The position numbers were made by a program, and so were the translations under genes. A stretch of 64,000 nt of DNA from Tillandsia leiboldiana (lineage: Eukaryota; Streptophyta; Magnoliopsida; Poales; Bromeliaceae), in the NCBI GenBank assembly GCA_029204045.2, contig CM055063.1, forward strand, positions 27,659,721 through 27,723,720, given 5' to 3'. Positions 32,046 through 45,721 of this stretch are shown here, one piece after another. The notes below the pieces were generated by a model. The model was not told where the DNA came from. It was given only the letters and a program-made list of their open reading frames with translations, and searched no databases. The first letter of the stretch is position 1. Every line of letters begins with the position of its first letter.

Positions 32046-35020
32046 TGTAGTGTCCCAGTTTTCCCCTTTGTTTTTCCCCTGTTTCGGGGAGTGGAACACC
32101 TGTTAGTGGTGTGTGGGGCCCCAACATGTCAAAGTGATATGTTGTTTGGAACCTGAGAGGATTTGGGAGCAAGCCTGACCTTCGGCTGCCTTTGGCAAAT
32201 TTTAGGAGTGGAATCAGGCTAATCGGAGGCCGTATTTGAATTCAGCACGGAAAAACGCTTGAAAACGGCTATTTACTTATTTATTTTGGAGTCCGGATGC
32301 CCAAAAATGGACCCCCGGAAGTTTTCTACGCAAATTGGTGCACGGGGGGAGCTGTGGACCGGCCGGGGACACGTGGAAGGCTCTTATTGGGCCGGCGCAC
32401 GGCTCTCGGTCCACGGAGCGGGCCGCCGGTGCACGGTGGACCGGCGGGCCACGTGGCAGGCACCGATTGGGCCGGTGCAGCGCGACTGCGGCCGTACGCG
32501 CACGTGCGCGGCGCGTTGACTGACCGGCGGTCGCGTCTGGCGGCGCCGCCCCACGTGGCACCACGCCAGTGGTTGGTGCCGCACGCCGTGCTGACCCGGG
32601 GAGGGGGCACGTGGCGCTTTCCCGTTGGGCCCGCACGGCTGCCGCCTGTTTGGCGGACACGTGTCGGGCCCTTGGCCGGGTCGGACGGCCGGTTGGACGC
32701 GGCGGGATCCCGTGCGCGTGTTGGGCTGGGCTGGGCCGCACTGTGCGCGCCCGGAAATCCTTGGGCCGGGCCGCACTGTAGCCGCCCGAAAGTGCCGGGC
32801 CGCACTGTAGCAGCCCGAATCTGGGGACACGTTGGGTATTATCCCAATTGTTTTTATGGGCCTATATAAAGGCCTCCCCTCCCTTCTTTTTCTCTGTTTT
32901 TCGAGAGATAGAGAGAGAACCTGTGGGAGGGGCCTTAAGAGAAGTTTTTCATCTTCTTATTTTCTACCTCGTGGTGCGTTCCCAGATTTTCTGGAAGTTC
33001 GACAGCGGCGATCCGGATTTTACAGTGTGGCTCGTTTTTCCCCAATCTTGGCCCGTTATCATCGCATTTCAGTCCGAGGAGTTCCCTGCGCAGTACAGGA
33101 GTCCTCTTTCGACGATTTCTTCACCAGTGTGTTCCTAAGAGGTAGGGCTTCGTTTTCCGTGTTGGTAGTTTCTCTGGATTCCGATTCCTTGGCATGATTC
33201 CCGAGGTGTTTTGACCCCCTCTTTTGCTGTTTGGGTTTTTGGACAGCGGCGACTTCGACGAATTATTTCACAGCGTAGGAATATCAGATCGAGGCGATTC
33301 AAGAGTCGATTTTGGGCTACTTTTCGCGAGGAACGCAACCGTGATTTTTTTGAGATTTTAGGAGCTCGAGACTGAGGTGAAATTCCTCGTTTTGCGTGCT
33401 GATTGTAAAAACAGCAATTATGTGTTTGGAACTTGTAGTTTTTACACCGTGTACACTTGTGTGATGTTGTAGGATACTGTTTTAGCTGATGGTGTGCTTA
33501 GAGGACAGCGGGTATTTTCTGGGTGTATTGTGCATGCTTTTCGATGTGGGTGGTTGCTTTTCCCTCTTTGTTGACTTGCACACTAGGAATAGTAGAGTTT
33601 CCCAATTTCAAATATGATAGTAACTTGTGGTATATGAGCCTATTGCATTGGCCCCCCTAAATTAAGTGATAGCTTCTATGTGATAAATCTGGGACAGCAA
33701 GTTGGACAATTGCTATATCTTAAACCGCATGCAAATAAATAACCCTATAATATTTTTAATTGATTCTTTACATGAAACTTTAGTCACTTTTTAAATGCTT
33801 TTAAAAGAGAACACTTGCATGCTTATTTGGACAACTAGTTAGGCCACTATTTTACTGCAGCACTATATTATGGGATTTGACTTAGGAGAAAACATGTTTT
33901 ATTGTTGTTCTTCTCTATCGATGCATGATGATCGAGTCGGATCGGGATCTTGAGATAGTGTAGCTGGATCTTGAGTCTGGGACAGTTTAGACTCTTCTTG
34001 GGGATTGAGAGGCATAGGGGCAACCGCGGACGGCAGGCGGTTGGCCATATGTATTTATCTGATTAGATTGGGATTTACGGGTTTAGCGGCGACCGCGGAT
34101 TTTGGGCGGTTGACCGGATGTTATTATCATATCAGATCGGGGACCGGGATTGTATTAGTGGATGGAGTTTCCCACTTTGACCATAGTCATGATCCAGTCC
34201 TGCTATTGTGAGACATTAGTTACAGAGCAGGCAGATACAGAGACACTTTACTCGTGTGGGTCGCTCCCCTCGAGTGCCACTCCGGAGTAGGCTTTTTGAC
34301 CGTGATGGGTGCCGGTCAGTTGGTGAGTTGTGAGTGATGACAGAGCAGGCAGTGCCAGTATTTCCTGGCCCTCTGATTGGGTTTCTTTGGGCAGTCAGCT
34401 TTATAGTTGCATTTATACAGTTATCTTTTGGCACTGCATTTAGAGGCATAGTAGTGGTAGTTCCTTTTTCAGCAGTCTTTATTGCATACCACTGTTCTTC
34501 CTTTTGCCTCTTTATTCCTAGTGGGTGCGTCAGCATTAGAGGTTTTACCCGCTAGGGGAGGCTACTGGTTTATCTAGTAGTTCTCACCCCCATTGTTGTT
34601 TTCTGTCCTTTTCCCCTTTGTTTTGCAGAGTCATCTGTGGGAGCTGCTGGGCCTTCAGCGGCAGATCGAGGTAAGAGGATCGCCGACTAGCTAGATCGTC
34701 TACCCCAAGTGAGAGACTAGCGAGGTTTTTATTGTACCCCCTTTTGTATCTCAGACTTCAGTAGTTTCCTTTTGGGTCTGGCTTTGGCCAGCTGGTTGTA
34801 TATTTATGGTGAGCTGGGAGTATATTGTACTTTTATTTCTGCTTGTAGCTTATTTCAGTCTGAGATTACTTTTAGTTTTATTAGTTCAGCTCTGTTTATG
34901 CTCTTTTATTGTATATTATCTATCTGAGCAGGTTACCAGCCTTCGTGCACATAGAAAATTCTGTGTGCACGGCGGATCTGTTGGCGGGCCCGGGTTCCGG
35001 TTTACACCCGGGGCGTGACA
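32046..35020 (+). repeat. Solo LTR S of the Tek1 family (2975 bp)
   Basis: TGTAGTGTCCC...GGGGCGTGACA is flanked by a perfect duplication CCCGC (32041-32045 and 35021-35025). It is closely similar to the Tek1 3' LTR along its length, with TATATAAA at 32863-32870 and six CACGTG motifs in U3. Relative to Tek1 it has an extra CAACCGCGG...CGGTTGG unit near 34020-34060. It arose by LTR-LTR recombination and is inserted in LTR B. Confidence 0.95.
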
Positions 35021-35394
35021 CCCGCTCCGCCACGTGGCGTACGGCACCAACAAGAAGCCACCATGTGGCACACACCTCGGTCCACCGGTCCACCGTGCAC
35101 CCAAAAATTGTAGAAAACTTTCGGGTGTCCGTTTTCGGGCGTTCGGACTCAGAAAAATACAACCAAGTAGTCGATTTCCATTTTTTTCGCGCGCTGACTC
35201 CAAATCCGATGTCCGTTTTGTCCAACTCCACTTCTAAAATTCGGTGGGGCATCCAAATACACCCGTGATCGATTTTTCACACTGAGTCCATCACTTGTGT
35301 CCAATTTGCACATATACACCTCCAACACTCAACCTAGGCCTTCGTAAGCTGCTGATCCAACAGTAATCCTTTCGCGGGGATTCGGATCTCCACA
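35021..35394 (-). repeat. Solo LTR B, segment 2 = 5' end (U3)
   Basis: It resumes B after the duplicated CCCGC and ends GGATCTCCACA, i.e. the LTR starts TGTGGAGATCC on the minus strand, like other starts in the window (TGTGATGACC, TGTGAGGACC). It contains the reversed ATTCAGCGCG-type box (CGCGCGCTGACTCC near 35190) and the TTGTGTCCAATTTG block shared with Tek2. Confidence 0.85.
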
Positions 35395-35399
35395 CACAC

Positions 35400-36976
35400 G
35401 GCCTAGCTCCGGCCGCTGCGCGCCGTTGCTTGACCTGGTTGCATGCATGGTGATGCCCTCGTGTCACAGAGGCTGGTGCTTGCCTCAGTTGGCCACCAGA
35501 ACAAATGTTCTGTTGAAGTTGGCTATGGTTGAGCTCTTTGATGCATGTGTCATGGCTGAGCTTGCTACTTGCACGGTTCCGGCCAACTTCCACCACCCAG
35601 ATGGTGAGCCTCTGACTCCATATGTTCCCCTGAGCTTGATGCTCACTTCAGATTCAAAGATGACTGAGTGGATTTTTGTGTGGAGTCACCTTGGGCCATC
35701 TTGAATGTAAGCTCTGGTTTCCTTGTTCCAATAGATCTGGGGCTGCACTAGAGTGAGCCCTCAAACCTCTGTGACATGATAAACATGATGCTCAACTTAG
35801 TTCCTAGATTGCACAGGCAGATTTGAGGTTCTAGCAACTATAGGCTCAAAATGGCTTAGTTGCTTCCTTAAGCTGTTCCGGCAGTTTTGTAACTTCGAGG
35901 TAGTGAGCCTCTGAACATGTTGGACCTCCTGAGCATGATGCTCACCTTTGTTGGGCCGTGGACTAAGTAGATAAATTTAAAATGCAAGTTTAAACCTATT
36001 GCCTAAGTAAGTGATGGCCCGATGTTGTCCTCGGGTCTCGTGCTGCTCCCAAATGGTGAGCACGGTGTTTAGAGTGTCGAGGCCCACCTGCTAGTGGCCT
36101 TGGTTCGATTTAAAAATGCTTTGGAAATAATTACGAGCGAAAAAGGCTCTAAAATGTATGTAATTATGCAATTTTGCAAAACCCTAGGGGTCTAAACACA
36201 ATTGTTACCTCATGTGCTGTCTTGGGCTGTGTGCCCATGATCTCTAAACTTTTCGTTGAGTGGAAATCGGTTTACGGTAATCTGGAAAAGATCCAGATTT
36301 AAGCTTTATGTGTGTAGTGAGTCTGTGGATTCGGGTATGTGTTAGTCATTCCTTATCAATGTTCATGACTCAGGTCTTTGCAGTCTGACTCCGGCCCACG
36401 AGCCTTCTGTTGGAGTCGTTGGTCCGCCTACACACATGTGGGTTTATCTTTGGTCCGGGCTTTATCTCTTCGGCCCTCTGGGGTACTTTATTTGGTCGGA
36501 CCCCTATTCTTGTGGTAGGCCAGATTCTATATTTGAGTATTCTTTCCGTTGATTAGTTATTATCAGCTTATATCTAGATATTTATATCATGCTTGATTAT
36601 ATCTAGACACTTATCCTGCCTGATTGGTCATCTAGCTTATACTTGGACACTCTTCATGTTGGATTGGTCATCTAGCTTATACTTGGACTTTTGTCATGCC
36701 TGATTGGTCATTAGCTAGCTATCAGATATTTACTATGTTCTCAGTATATCTTGAACTTTTGCCATGCCTGATTGGTCATTAGCTAGCTATCAGATATTTA
36801 CTATGTTTCTCAGTATATCTTGGATATTACTCTTGTACAGACAGCCATTGTTCCTTGCATTCAGTATTGCATGAGATGAGATTTGATTGGCCTTCAGTTA
36901 CTGCATCCCTGTGGGGATTTTCGGCTTATTGCCGATTACCCGGTCTGTGAACTGTGAGCTTGAGCATCAGCATTAT
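35400..36976 (+). repeat. LTR X, segment 2
   Basis: It continues the X body (GTGAGCCTCTGACTCC, GAGCATGATGCTCACC), related to Y at 55770-57250. Direct repeats of about 68 bp built on CATGCCTGATTGGTCATTAG start at 36695 and 36763. It ends at GCATTAT where solo LTR C enters (TSD ATTAT). Confidence 0.82.
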
Positions 36977-39900
36977 TGTGAAGACCCGGACCTTCTTGGT
37001 CATTACAGTGTGATCGACAGCTTGTGGAGGCCTATTTCTGCGGGTAGTGTTGGTTGCGCGCAAATCGGACCCAAGAAACGGACTCAATGCGAGAAATGGA
37101 TCAAGATTGTTTAATTGGGAGTTTTGTCGAAAAATAGAAGGGGTTTCGCGCAAAACGGACACCGTATTTGGATTCAGCGCGGAAAAACGATCAAAACGGC
37201 TATTTGGTTGCATTATTTGGAATTTTGGACTCCGGAATTGGACTCAGCGCGCGAAAACAACAAAAAGAGGCATTTTTGGAGCTTATTTGGTCTTCATCAG
37301 GCGGCCGGTCCATGGAGTTGCGCGTGCACCAGGCGCAACGGCTGAGGGGAGCGCCACCTGTCGGCGCTGGAGAGGGCCGCTCGGGCCACGCGGCACGCCC
37401 ACGCGCGCCCGCTGGCGCAGCGCGCGTCCCTGTGCGGGACGCGTGTCGCCGCGCCAGTGGCGGGCGCCACGGGCGACGTGGCCCCATCCGGGCCATCCGC
37501 CCGGGGGCGGGGCGCCCGGATGGGCGCCACGTGTACCCGCCTGGGGTGCGGGTTGGGCCGGCGCCGGGCCGAGCCCACTACTGTGCTTCGCACAGCAGCA
37601 ATCCCCCCTCTCCTTTCTTCTTTTCTTCTTCTTCTTCTACTATTTAAGAGCTTATACCACCTCCTTCTTCCTCTTTTGGTGCTTCCAACCTTGGGGACTT
37701 CTACAAAGGAATCACATGCAACCCTCCTTCATCTTCATCAGCAAAGAGATGGACAAAAGGGGCTTCATCACCATCATCTTCTCCATGAGGCAAACACCAC
37801 CATTGTAGCTGTTGGTGGACCTTCCCGTCGTGTTTCAGTGCGAAAATTCTCCAGGACTCATTTCTTGGAATTTTGAGCTCATTTTTAGTTCTACGTTTTC
37901 ACAAGAGGTAAGTCTACAATCTTTGTATTCAACTCTCCCCTCAGATCTCATGTTTGTACAGAGTTTTAGGGCCATCTTTGGGACCCTTCATTTCAGTCTG
38001 GAATCCTGAACAGTCCTCAGTGTTTTGGCTTTTCTGAATTGTAGGAGTGGAATATTTGGATGATGTTTGCGGGGAAATTTCCAAGACTCAAATATCTACA
38101 ATATTAGTTTGTATCATTTTCCCCAGATATGAGTTTTTATTAGGGTTTATGCATGATCTTTGGAGCACCTTGCTGCATTCCTGTACAGATGGAACTTGTT
38201 GGATAGTTCAATGTGTTTATGGGTTTTCTCCTTCATCTGAGCATGAAAATTGGAGTTCTTTAGCTCAATTTGTATCTACTCTTGACAAGGAATCCAATGG
38301 TATCTCTCTTGCAGGATTTGGAGCACGTTTGGTTAGGTAACTGTAATGATCTTTTCAAGTGCTGTTATATGGATTACTGCAGTCCCTGTTTTAGTTTTGA
38401 TTTGAGCAATGCACCTTAGAATGCAGATAACTTTGTGGATACAAGGTCTTTTTCAGAAATTCAAGTTGGGACTTCTTCTTAAATTCAAGGTGAGCAAATT
38501 CCCTTTGTAATCTGTGGATAAATACCTTTGGAAAAGCCCCTAATTAAGCTTGGAAATACTAGCAAGTTTATGTTAGCAGTTTTTGGACAGCATTGTGATT
38601 TTTGCTTCATTTGAATGTTAAGGGAAATTAATGGTGGATTTTTGAGGACTTGAAGATGTTTGTATGAAAGAGGATATCTTTGCTTTACTGCTAGGAACTT
38701 CATTTTGAGGTATTTGAGGTTGCACATACTTTTTATTTAACCTTGTTGCACTTGCCGAAATTCTGGAATTTGAATGCGCAGTATGTATTGTTTCAGTGAT
38801 TGCGCCCAATCCGTGTGGCGGATTTGGATGATTTTCACGGCATCGGACTCCTGGGAGGATAAGGATTACTCACGCCAAAATTCAGCCAGATCGGGCATCG
38901 GATCGTCAAGTTTCAGGTGGGTGGTTGTGTTATGCCGAAAACAATGATTTACCCACTCGGGCTATTGGTTTCCCTTATGGCATAGTTGATTGCTGTTCTC
39001 TTTTCCATGGTGAATCATGCTTAAATCTCCATATTTATGTTAGGTTAATTGATCCTTAGCTTATGCATGAATAAATGATCGGTTGGTTGATATTACATTA
39101 TTTCATATGAAGTTGATTATAAGTGATCATCCTTAAATCTATGCTATGTGAGGGTAATTGGGAAATCACTCTTCAACCTATACCTTGTGATGAATGGTTA
39201 ACATTATTATGTGAGAATGATGGTGATAGATATATGTGAATGGTTGGTTGATTTATGTGAGGATTTGATGGGGTTATGTGAGAAGTGCTTGGTTGTTTGT
39301 GTGAGAAAGACTTGGTTGATTTATTTGAGAATGACTTATATGAGAGTAGTTGGTTAAGTGATCCTTAGCCTCCACTTTGTGATATGAATTATAGTTGTCG
39401 ATCCTTAAGCTACAATATGTGATATTGGGCATTGATGTTGATTCTTAATCTATCTATGAAAGAATGAATAGTTGATTGATCTTTGATCTAGCTTATGTGA
39501 AAATGGGTGTTGATGTGGGTTATTGATCTAGTTGATGTGAGAATGACCTATGCTTTTGATTTTCAATTCATTCATGTTAAGACGGATATCATTGTGAGTT
39601 GAGGCCTACTCCTTATGAGATTAAGCATTGTTCATGACTCCTATTACCTCCAAATGAGATTGGACGTTGTTGGTAGATCCTATGTTCATCCTAGGTGAGA
39701 TCAATGAAGGTTGTGGAGTCTTAGACTATTCATTGGTGATACATTATTGAAGGTATATGATTAAGTAATGTTAAATGATCCTAAGCATATTCATGTATGA
39801 ATGTGAGGTTTGACAAGCGTTGTACCATCTTATGTAATTTTGATTAAGTGTGGCACTTCCTTATTTTTATACTTTGTGAGCATCGTGTATGTGGTATAGG

Positions 39901-41349
39901 CAGGCATAGGCTATGTTGCACTTAATGTTCTTATGCAATCATCGATATTTTGGAATAGCATGCTCTAATAAATGTAAGAACATCGACACCTATTTTCTTT
40001 TTATCGTCTTGGGATATTTGCATGCTTGTATGGTCATTTAGATAGGCCACCTTTTTCTGCTACACTATCATGCTGGACTTGACTTAGGAGAAACCATATT
40101 TCTTGCTTTTCTCCTTTCATACTAGGCTCAGGGTATTTGTAGCTCGTGCGCGAGCAGGTGGTTTTGGGATAGTGTAGACAGACTCTTGGGATCTGGGACA
40201 GGCTGGCTTGAGGGCAGGGTATTGCGGCTACCGCGGACTTTGGGCGGTTGACCGAACGGTGACTTGTGCATCGGATTAGGGATGACAGGTCGGGCTTGAT
40301 TTGGGGGATTTGTGGGATATTGCGGCGACCGCGGACTTTGGGCGGCCGACCGGATATTTACAGCTGCATCAGATTGGGAGATCGGGCTTTATGTAGTGGA
40401 TGGGGTTTTCCCACTTTGATTAGAGTCGTGATCCAGTCCTGCTATATTATTGATACTGGTTACTTATTACTCAGGCACTTTACTCGTGTGGGTCGCTCCC
40501 CTCGAGTGCCACTCCGGAGTGTGCGATATACAGACTTTGAGTCCTCGAGACTCCTATCCCCTATCGGTGTTATGCGTAGGCTGGCATACCCGATTTGGCA
40601 GGCACAGCAGGCAGTACCAGTGTTTACTGGTGGTCGGATTAGGTTTATTCAGGCAAGCATTTATTTACTAATGCATACATTTAACTATACTTCTTAGCAC
40701 GGCATTTAGAGGCATACTAGTGGTAGCTTCCTCTTATCAGTATTTCTGTTTTTAGCTTACCACCTCTCTTATTCGTTTTCTTGCCTCCGGTAGATTTAGT
40801 GGGTACGTCGGGGTTTGAGGCTTTACCCACAGGGACAGGCTACTGGTTTTACTAGTGGTTCTCACCCCCATTGTTGTTTTTCCCCTTTCCTCCCTTTGTT
40901 TTGCAGTTCTGCTGTGGGAGCTGCGGATCTTCGGTTGACGGTTCGAGGCGAGGAAGTCGCGAGATAGATCCCTACCAGTATTGATTTCTACAGTGGGATA
41001 GATGTACCAACCCGGATTGTGGGTTTCACTGTACATAGTTGTATTTTATTATTTCACCTTATCTCCCTTTTTGGATTTATAGATGTTGTATAGGTGGCTT
41101 TTACTTGTATTACAGTTTCGGTGGACCGGATTATTGTATCATTATTTTTGGGAGATGGATATTGTACTTTTATTTTTTAGTTGTACAGTGATTTAGATTT
41201 TTATTACAGTAGATTTTTCTTCAGCTCTGATATTTGTTTAGTTGTTAGATGATACTTTGCATGTTGGACGCTTCGCCTATGCGGGGTTTCGCATAGGTGG
41301 CGGATCTGTTGGCGAGCCCGGGTCGCAGTTTCGACCCCGGGGCGTGACA
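36977..41349 (+). repeat. Solo LTR C (4373 bp)
   Basis: TGTGAAGACCCGG...GGGGCGTGACA is flanked by a perfect ATTAT duplication (36972-36976, 41350-41354). Modules: two ATTCAGCGCG-type boxes (37172, 37243), GC-rich U3 (37310-37590), TATTTAAG (37641-37648), a strong donor GAG/GTAAGT (GT 37909), acceptor TTTTGCAG (AG 40905), CCGCGGACTTTGGGCGG near 40231 and 40329, GGTCGCTCCCCTCGAG near 40491, end hairpins CCTATGCG/CGCATAGG (41276-41297) and CCCGGGTCG/CGACCCCGGG (41317-41341). It is the same family as LTR E on the opposite strand. Small ORFs in it are not supported as genes. Confidence 0.94.
37641..37648 (+). promoter_or_regulatory. TATA-like element of LTR C
   Basis: TATTTAAG follows a CTTCTT-rich stretch at the edge of the GC-rich U3. 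It is weaker than the TATAAATA of the other LTRs. Confidence 0.5.
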
Positions 41350-41363
41350 ATTATGATCGCCAC
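41350..41363 (+). repeat. LTR X, segment 3 (sliver)
   Basis: ATTATGATCGCCAC: ATTAT is the duplicated target of C and GCCAC the target of D. The sliver matches GCATTATGATCGCCA in LTR Y (57249), which shows that C and D are two separate insertions nine bases apart in X. Confidence 0.85.
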
Positions 41364-44300
41364 TGTCACGCCCCGGGGTCGAAACTGCGACCCGGGCTCG
41401 CCAACAGATCCGCCACCTATGCCAAACCCGCATAGGCGAAGCGTCCTACCTGCAAGAAAAATGCTACAGCTAAACAGATATCAAAGCTAAAAAGGTAAGA
41501 CTGTTGTAAAATTAAAACCAATGATCTGTACAACTGGAAATAAAGGTACACCGTCCATCTCCCAAAAATGATAATCATACCATAACCTCAAATACAAAAC
41601 TCTGGACTCAACAGGGAGGTAATCCTGAATAAATAAATAATACATCAGTGTACAGACTCTCAGTACAAGTCAGATCCTCACAATACATCAGTCTCTCAAA
41701 GAGAAAATAAAAACACTAATCTACCGACTGTACTGAAGATCTCCTCTGAAAGGGGTACCGCTACTCTCCAAAGATAGGTAGGGATCTAGCTCGCGGCTCC
41801 CTCGCCTCGAACAGCAACCGCAGAATCAGCAACACCCGCTAAGACTCTGCAAAACAAAGGAGAGAAGGGACGAAAGGGGGGGGGGGGGGAGGGGACCCCA
41901 ACGGGTGTGAGAACTACACCAAAAAGGGAGTTCTCAGTGGGTATCGCCACCAGACCCGACGATCTGCCCACCAAGTCCTCTAGAGGCAATAAAATAACTA
42001 ATGCAGTAAAACTGAAAGAAGAAGCTGGAGACACTCTACGGCTACCATGCCTCAATCTAAATGCTCAAAAGGGGAAACTCTGATAAAGATAGGCAACACA
42101 CGCACACGAGGTGCTCAATCGACCCAATCGAGCTGACTGCCACATCGGGTCCAGTCAAACCTGCGCCCACCTACAACCACCTCCCGCTGACGGGCAGGAA
42201 TTACGTAGGGCGTCCAAACGGACTAACTCGCTATCGAGTAATGGCTCATGCAGGCTATAGTCAAAATCCACGCTCTCTCTCAGAACGGATAGACTCAAGA
42301 TCCACAACATCTCACACAACGGTCGAAGTACTCTCAACGATACGGGACCACCGTCAACCCATACGGCTCCCAACAACGCTAGCACTGGTCTAAATACAGC
42401 TGAAAGTATGCATCAGTATCTATAAGCCTGTATAAATAACCCAATCCGATCACCAGTAGACACTGGTACTGCCTGCTCTGCCTGCCGCAACGGGTATGCT
42501 AGCTGATGCATAACACCGAAGCAAAGGAGTCTCAAGGACTCAAAGTCAGTCGTGCTCTGCCTGCCGCAACGGGTATGCCAGCTGATGCATAACACCGAAG
42601 CAAAGGAGTCTCAAGGACTCAAAGTCTGTCTGACGCACACTCCGGAGTGGCACTCGAGGGGAGCGACCCACACGAGTAAAGTATCTCAGTAACAAGTATC
42701 ATAAATCAGCAGGACTGGATCATGACTCTGATCAAAGTGGGAAAGCTCAACCACTAAAGAAAGCCTCGATCCTCAATCAGATGCAAAAGTACTCAAATAG
42801 TGGGAAACTCTGTCCACTAGAGAAATCTGAAACCCAATCTGATGCATAAATAAATATCCGGTCAACCGCCCAAAATCCGCGGTTGCCGCAGTACCCTGCC
42901 GTCTATAATCAAGTCCTATAACCGACCTCCGGTCAACCGCCCAAAGTCCGCGGTCACCGCAAAACCCTGCCAAGTCTCAATCCAGCACAACCCATCCCTG
43001 ACACCAATGTCCCGGCTACACTACCCCAGACCCCTGCTCGCATCTGAGCAACACAGACCGCCTGACTAGCAAAGAAGGAGAAAAGGATAACATGGTTTCT
43101 CCTAAGTCAAATTCCGGTATGTAGTGTAGCAGTAAAAGATGGCCTAGCTATATGTCCATACAAGCATGCATTTGTCCTCAAAGAAGAATAAAGAAAAATA
43201 AACCTCATGCCAACTTATCAATGACCATACCTGTCCATAATTCCCGATCCATAATCGCTCCTCAGAGTAGAACCTGCACATAACTACATAATCCTATCCC
43301 ATTGCATAAACCAGCCTAATAAAAGGTTATGTGCTAACATGGCATGATAATTAATCATAAAGGGTAACCTTGCCTTAGGTAAGCTTCCACTAATCATCAA
43401 CATAAATATCTGATTAATACCATTGTCATAATATGAATAATTAACTTGCAATTCCCATAAATCAACATTGTTAAGCTTACCAATCAATCCCAGGTATTGT
43501 ACCCTACACCTGCATGCAATTCTAACATATAGAATTAGAGAACCGTCCACCGGTTCTCGGAACAAAGCACCCACCTGAAACGCATTCCGCAGGCAAAAGC
43601 TGAAGTCGGTGAAGTCCGCAGCCACACGAAATCCAAATTCTGCCGGAACTGCACTCTCGGTAAACAGTCACACATACCACTGATCCAACAAACAACATCG
43701 AAGCCGAGAATCAATTACATCACAACCAAACTCTCAAAAACAGCAAATGCTGTTTTTACCAACCAGCAGAGATAGAAGAGCCTTATTACCAGTATACAGA
43801 CCTCCAAAAATTCTAAAAAAATTACGGTTGCGATACTCGCGACGAGTAGCCCCAAATCGACTCTTTAAACGCCCCGTTCTGATACCTGTAGGCCAAGAAA
43901 CAATTCGGACAACGTTGGAAGCCATTCCCTCAAGAACACAATTCTGCTGGAAAAACAGCAGTAAAGAAGCTTAATTCTCACCCCCGAAATGACCTCATAA
44001 AAATCCAATAAAAATACGGGTGCGTTCCTCTCAAAGAGTAGATATCCATCGACACTTGAAACACCTCATTCCGATACCCGTGGGCTGAGAAATAAATCCA
44101 ACAAGCCCATGCTGCCCAAAATCATCACAGAAAAATAGGGGTCACAAGGTACCTCGGGAACCATGCCAAGAAGCCAAAACAAGGTGAAATGATCAACACG
44201 GAAAACGAAGCCGTACCTCTCGTGAATGCGCTGCCGCAAAAATCGTCGAAAACGAAGGTCTGAGAAAGCCGAGGGAGCCTGCGTACCGAAACGCGACGAA

Positions 44301-44718
44301 GGGGATCATCGGTGAAGAAAAGCCGCACTACGCCAAAAGCCTCATACCTCGAAGTGCGTGCCACCAAAAATTCCCAAACTTCTCCACGAGATGCTCCACA
44401 GGAAGATGAACAACTTTTGTATACAGCTCTCGGAGAGATGAGGCCCAGAAGAAGCCCGAAACCATCCTTGAATTCGGCCTTATATAGGCCCAGCTCAACA
44501 ATTCCAAAAATGACATCTGTGTCCTATTTTTCGGGCGCCCGAATGATTCGGGCTGCTACAGGGACCTCAAAATGCACCCCAAACCGTCGAGCCCGGAACG
44601 TCCCTGGAGCGCCACGTGTCCCAAAACAGCAAACACCAAGAAGAGCCAATCCCTGAGCGCCACGTGGCACACCGCACAGCGCACAGCGGCGCCAGCCGCT
44701 GCGGTCGCGCCACGTGGC
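41364..44718 (-). repeat. Solo LTR D (minus), segment 1 = 3' part plus body
   Basis: It opens TGTCACGCCCCGGGGTCG. Its flanks are a perfect GCCAC duplication (41359-41363, 52774-52778). It contains a G-run near 41876, a 79-bp tandem repeat starting TGCTCTGCCTGCCGC (42474 and 42553), the CTCGAGGGGAGCGACC box near 42654, CAACCGCCC...GCGGTTG stems near 42860, a reversed TATATAAG (44479-44486) and the start of the GC-rich U3. The CACTA element enters at 44719. Confidence 0.92.
44479..44486 (-). promoter_or_regulatory. TATA box of LTR D
   Basis: TATATAAG on the minus strand (CTTATATA on plus), followed upstream by GCCCGAA motifs at 44525-44552. The layout matches the other LTRs. Confidence 0.62.
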
Positions 44719-44940
44719 CACTACAAAAAAATTGTGATTTAAAAAGTGCCGTAAAAATTATTAGTGGCATTTAGCAATTAGTGCCGCCTAAAGTCGTGTT
44801 GCTGATTCTTCTACCGGCATTTAATTAAATTGCCGTTAAAATTAAATAATTAGTAGCATTAAATAAATGCCATTATAGATGTGGTTATTAGCGATATTAT
44901 TAAATGCCAGTATTTTTTTATTATCTACAACACTAATAAA

Positions 44941-45188
44941 TGCCGGTAATTATTAGTTTATTTGCAATATTATACAAATATTGGTAATGTATTGTTAATA
45001 AATGCCGGTAATTATTAGTTTATTTGTAATATTATACAAATATTGGTAATGTATTGTTAATAAATGCCGGTAATTATTAGTTTATTTGTAATATTATACA
45101 AATATTGGTAATATATTGTTAATAAATGCCGGTAATTATTAGTTTATTTGCAATATTATACAAATGTTGATAATCTGTTGTTAATTCC
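44941..45188. repeat. Left subterminal array of the CACTA element
   Basis: Four 62-bp units start TGCCGGTAATTATTAG at 44941, 45003, 45065 and 45127. Such arrays in CACTA elements are the usual binding sites for the TNPA-type protein. Confidence 0.85.
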
Positions 45189-45721
45189 GGCATTAATAAA
45201 TACCGCTAATTTTAAATATTTTTAAATTATATTTTTAAATAAATAAAAATAATATAAATTATTATTTGCATTATCATAAAATAATTAAATCTTATTAATT
45301 TCAAAAAATACAAATTCAATGGATAATATGAGATTTCAATATTTTCAATATTTATGCATAAATCGTACATAACAAAATAACAAAAATAATTTACTAAGCT
45401 CGTTTTCAATTAATCAAACAATAAGTTAAAATCTTCAGTACATTCAACATCCAAAAAAATGACAAATGACCACAAAATATTTCTAAACACAAAAGTACCA
45501 ATACGTACACAAATAACGCATCCAAATAGGTCAGTACACGACATAAAGTTGTTTGCGAATATAAAAATACAGCTTAAAATTGTTTAAATTGTCTTGAATT
45601 CCAAAGGTAGCATTACCTGCGTTGAACCTGTTAAAAAAAGAACACGTTAAAAGTTAGTTTTAACGAGTCAAAAGTCTATATATTAAATAATTAAATTGAC
45701 GAAAGGATAAAAATATAGATC

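Noticed and set aside
35426..35704. 92-codon ORF in LTR X resembling a small protein gene
   Set aside because: It lies in LTR sequence related to Y, where the frame is not kept.
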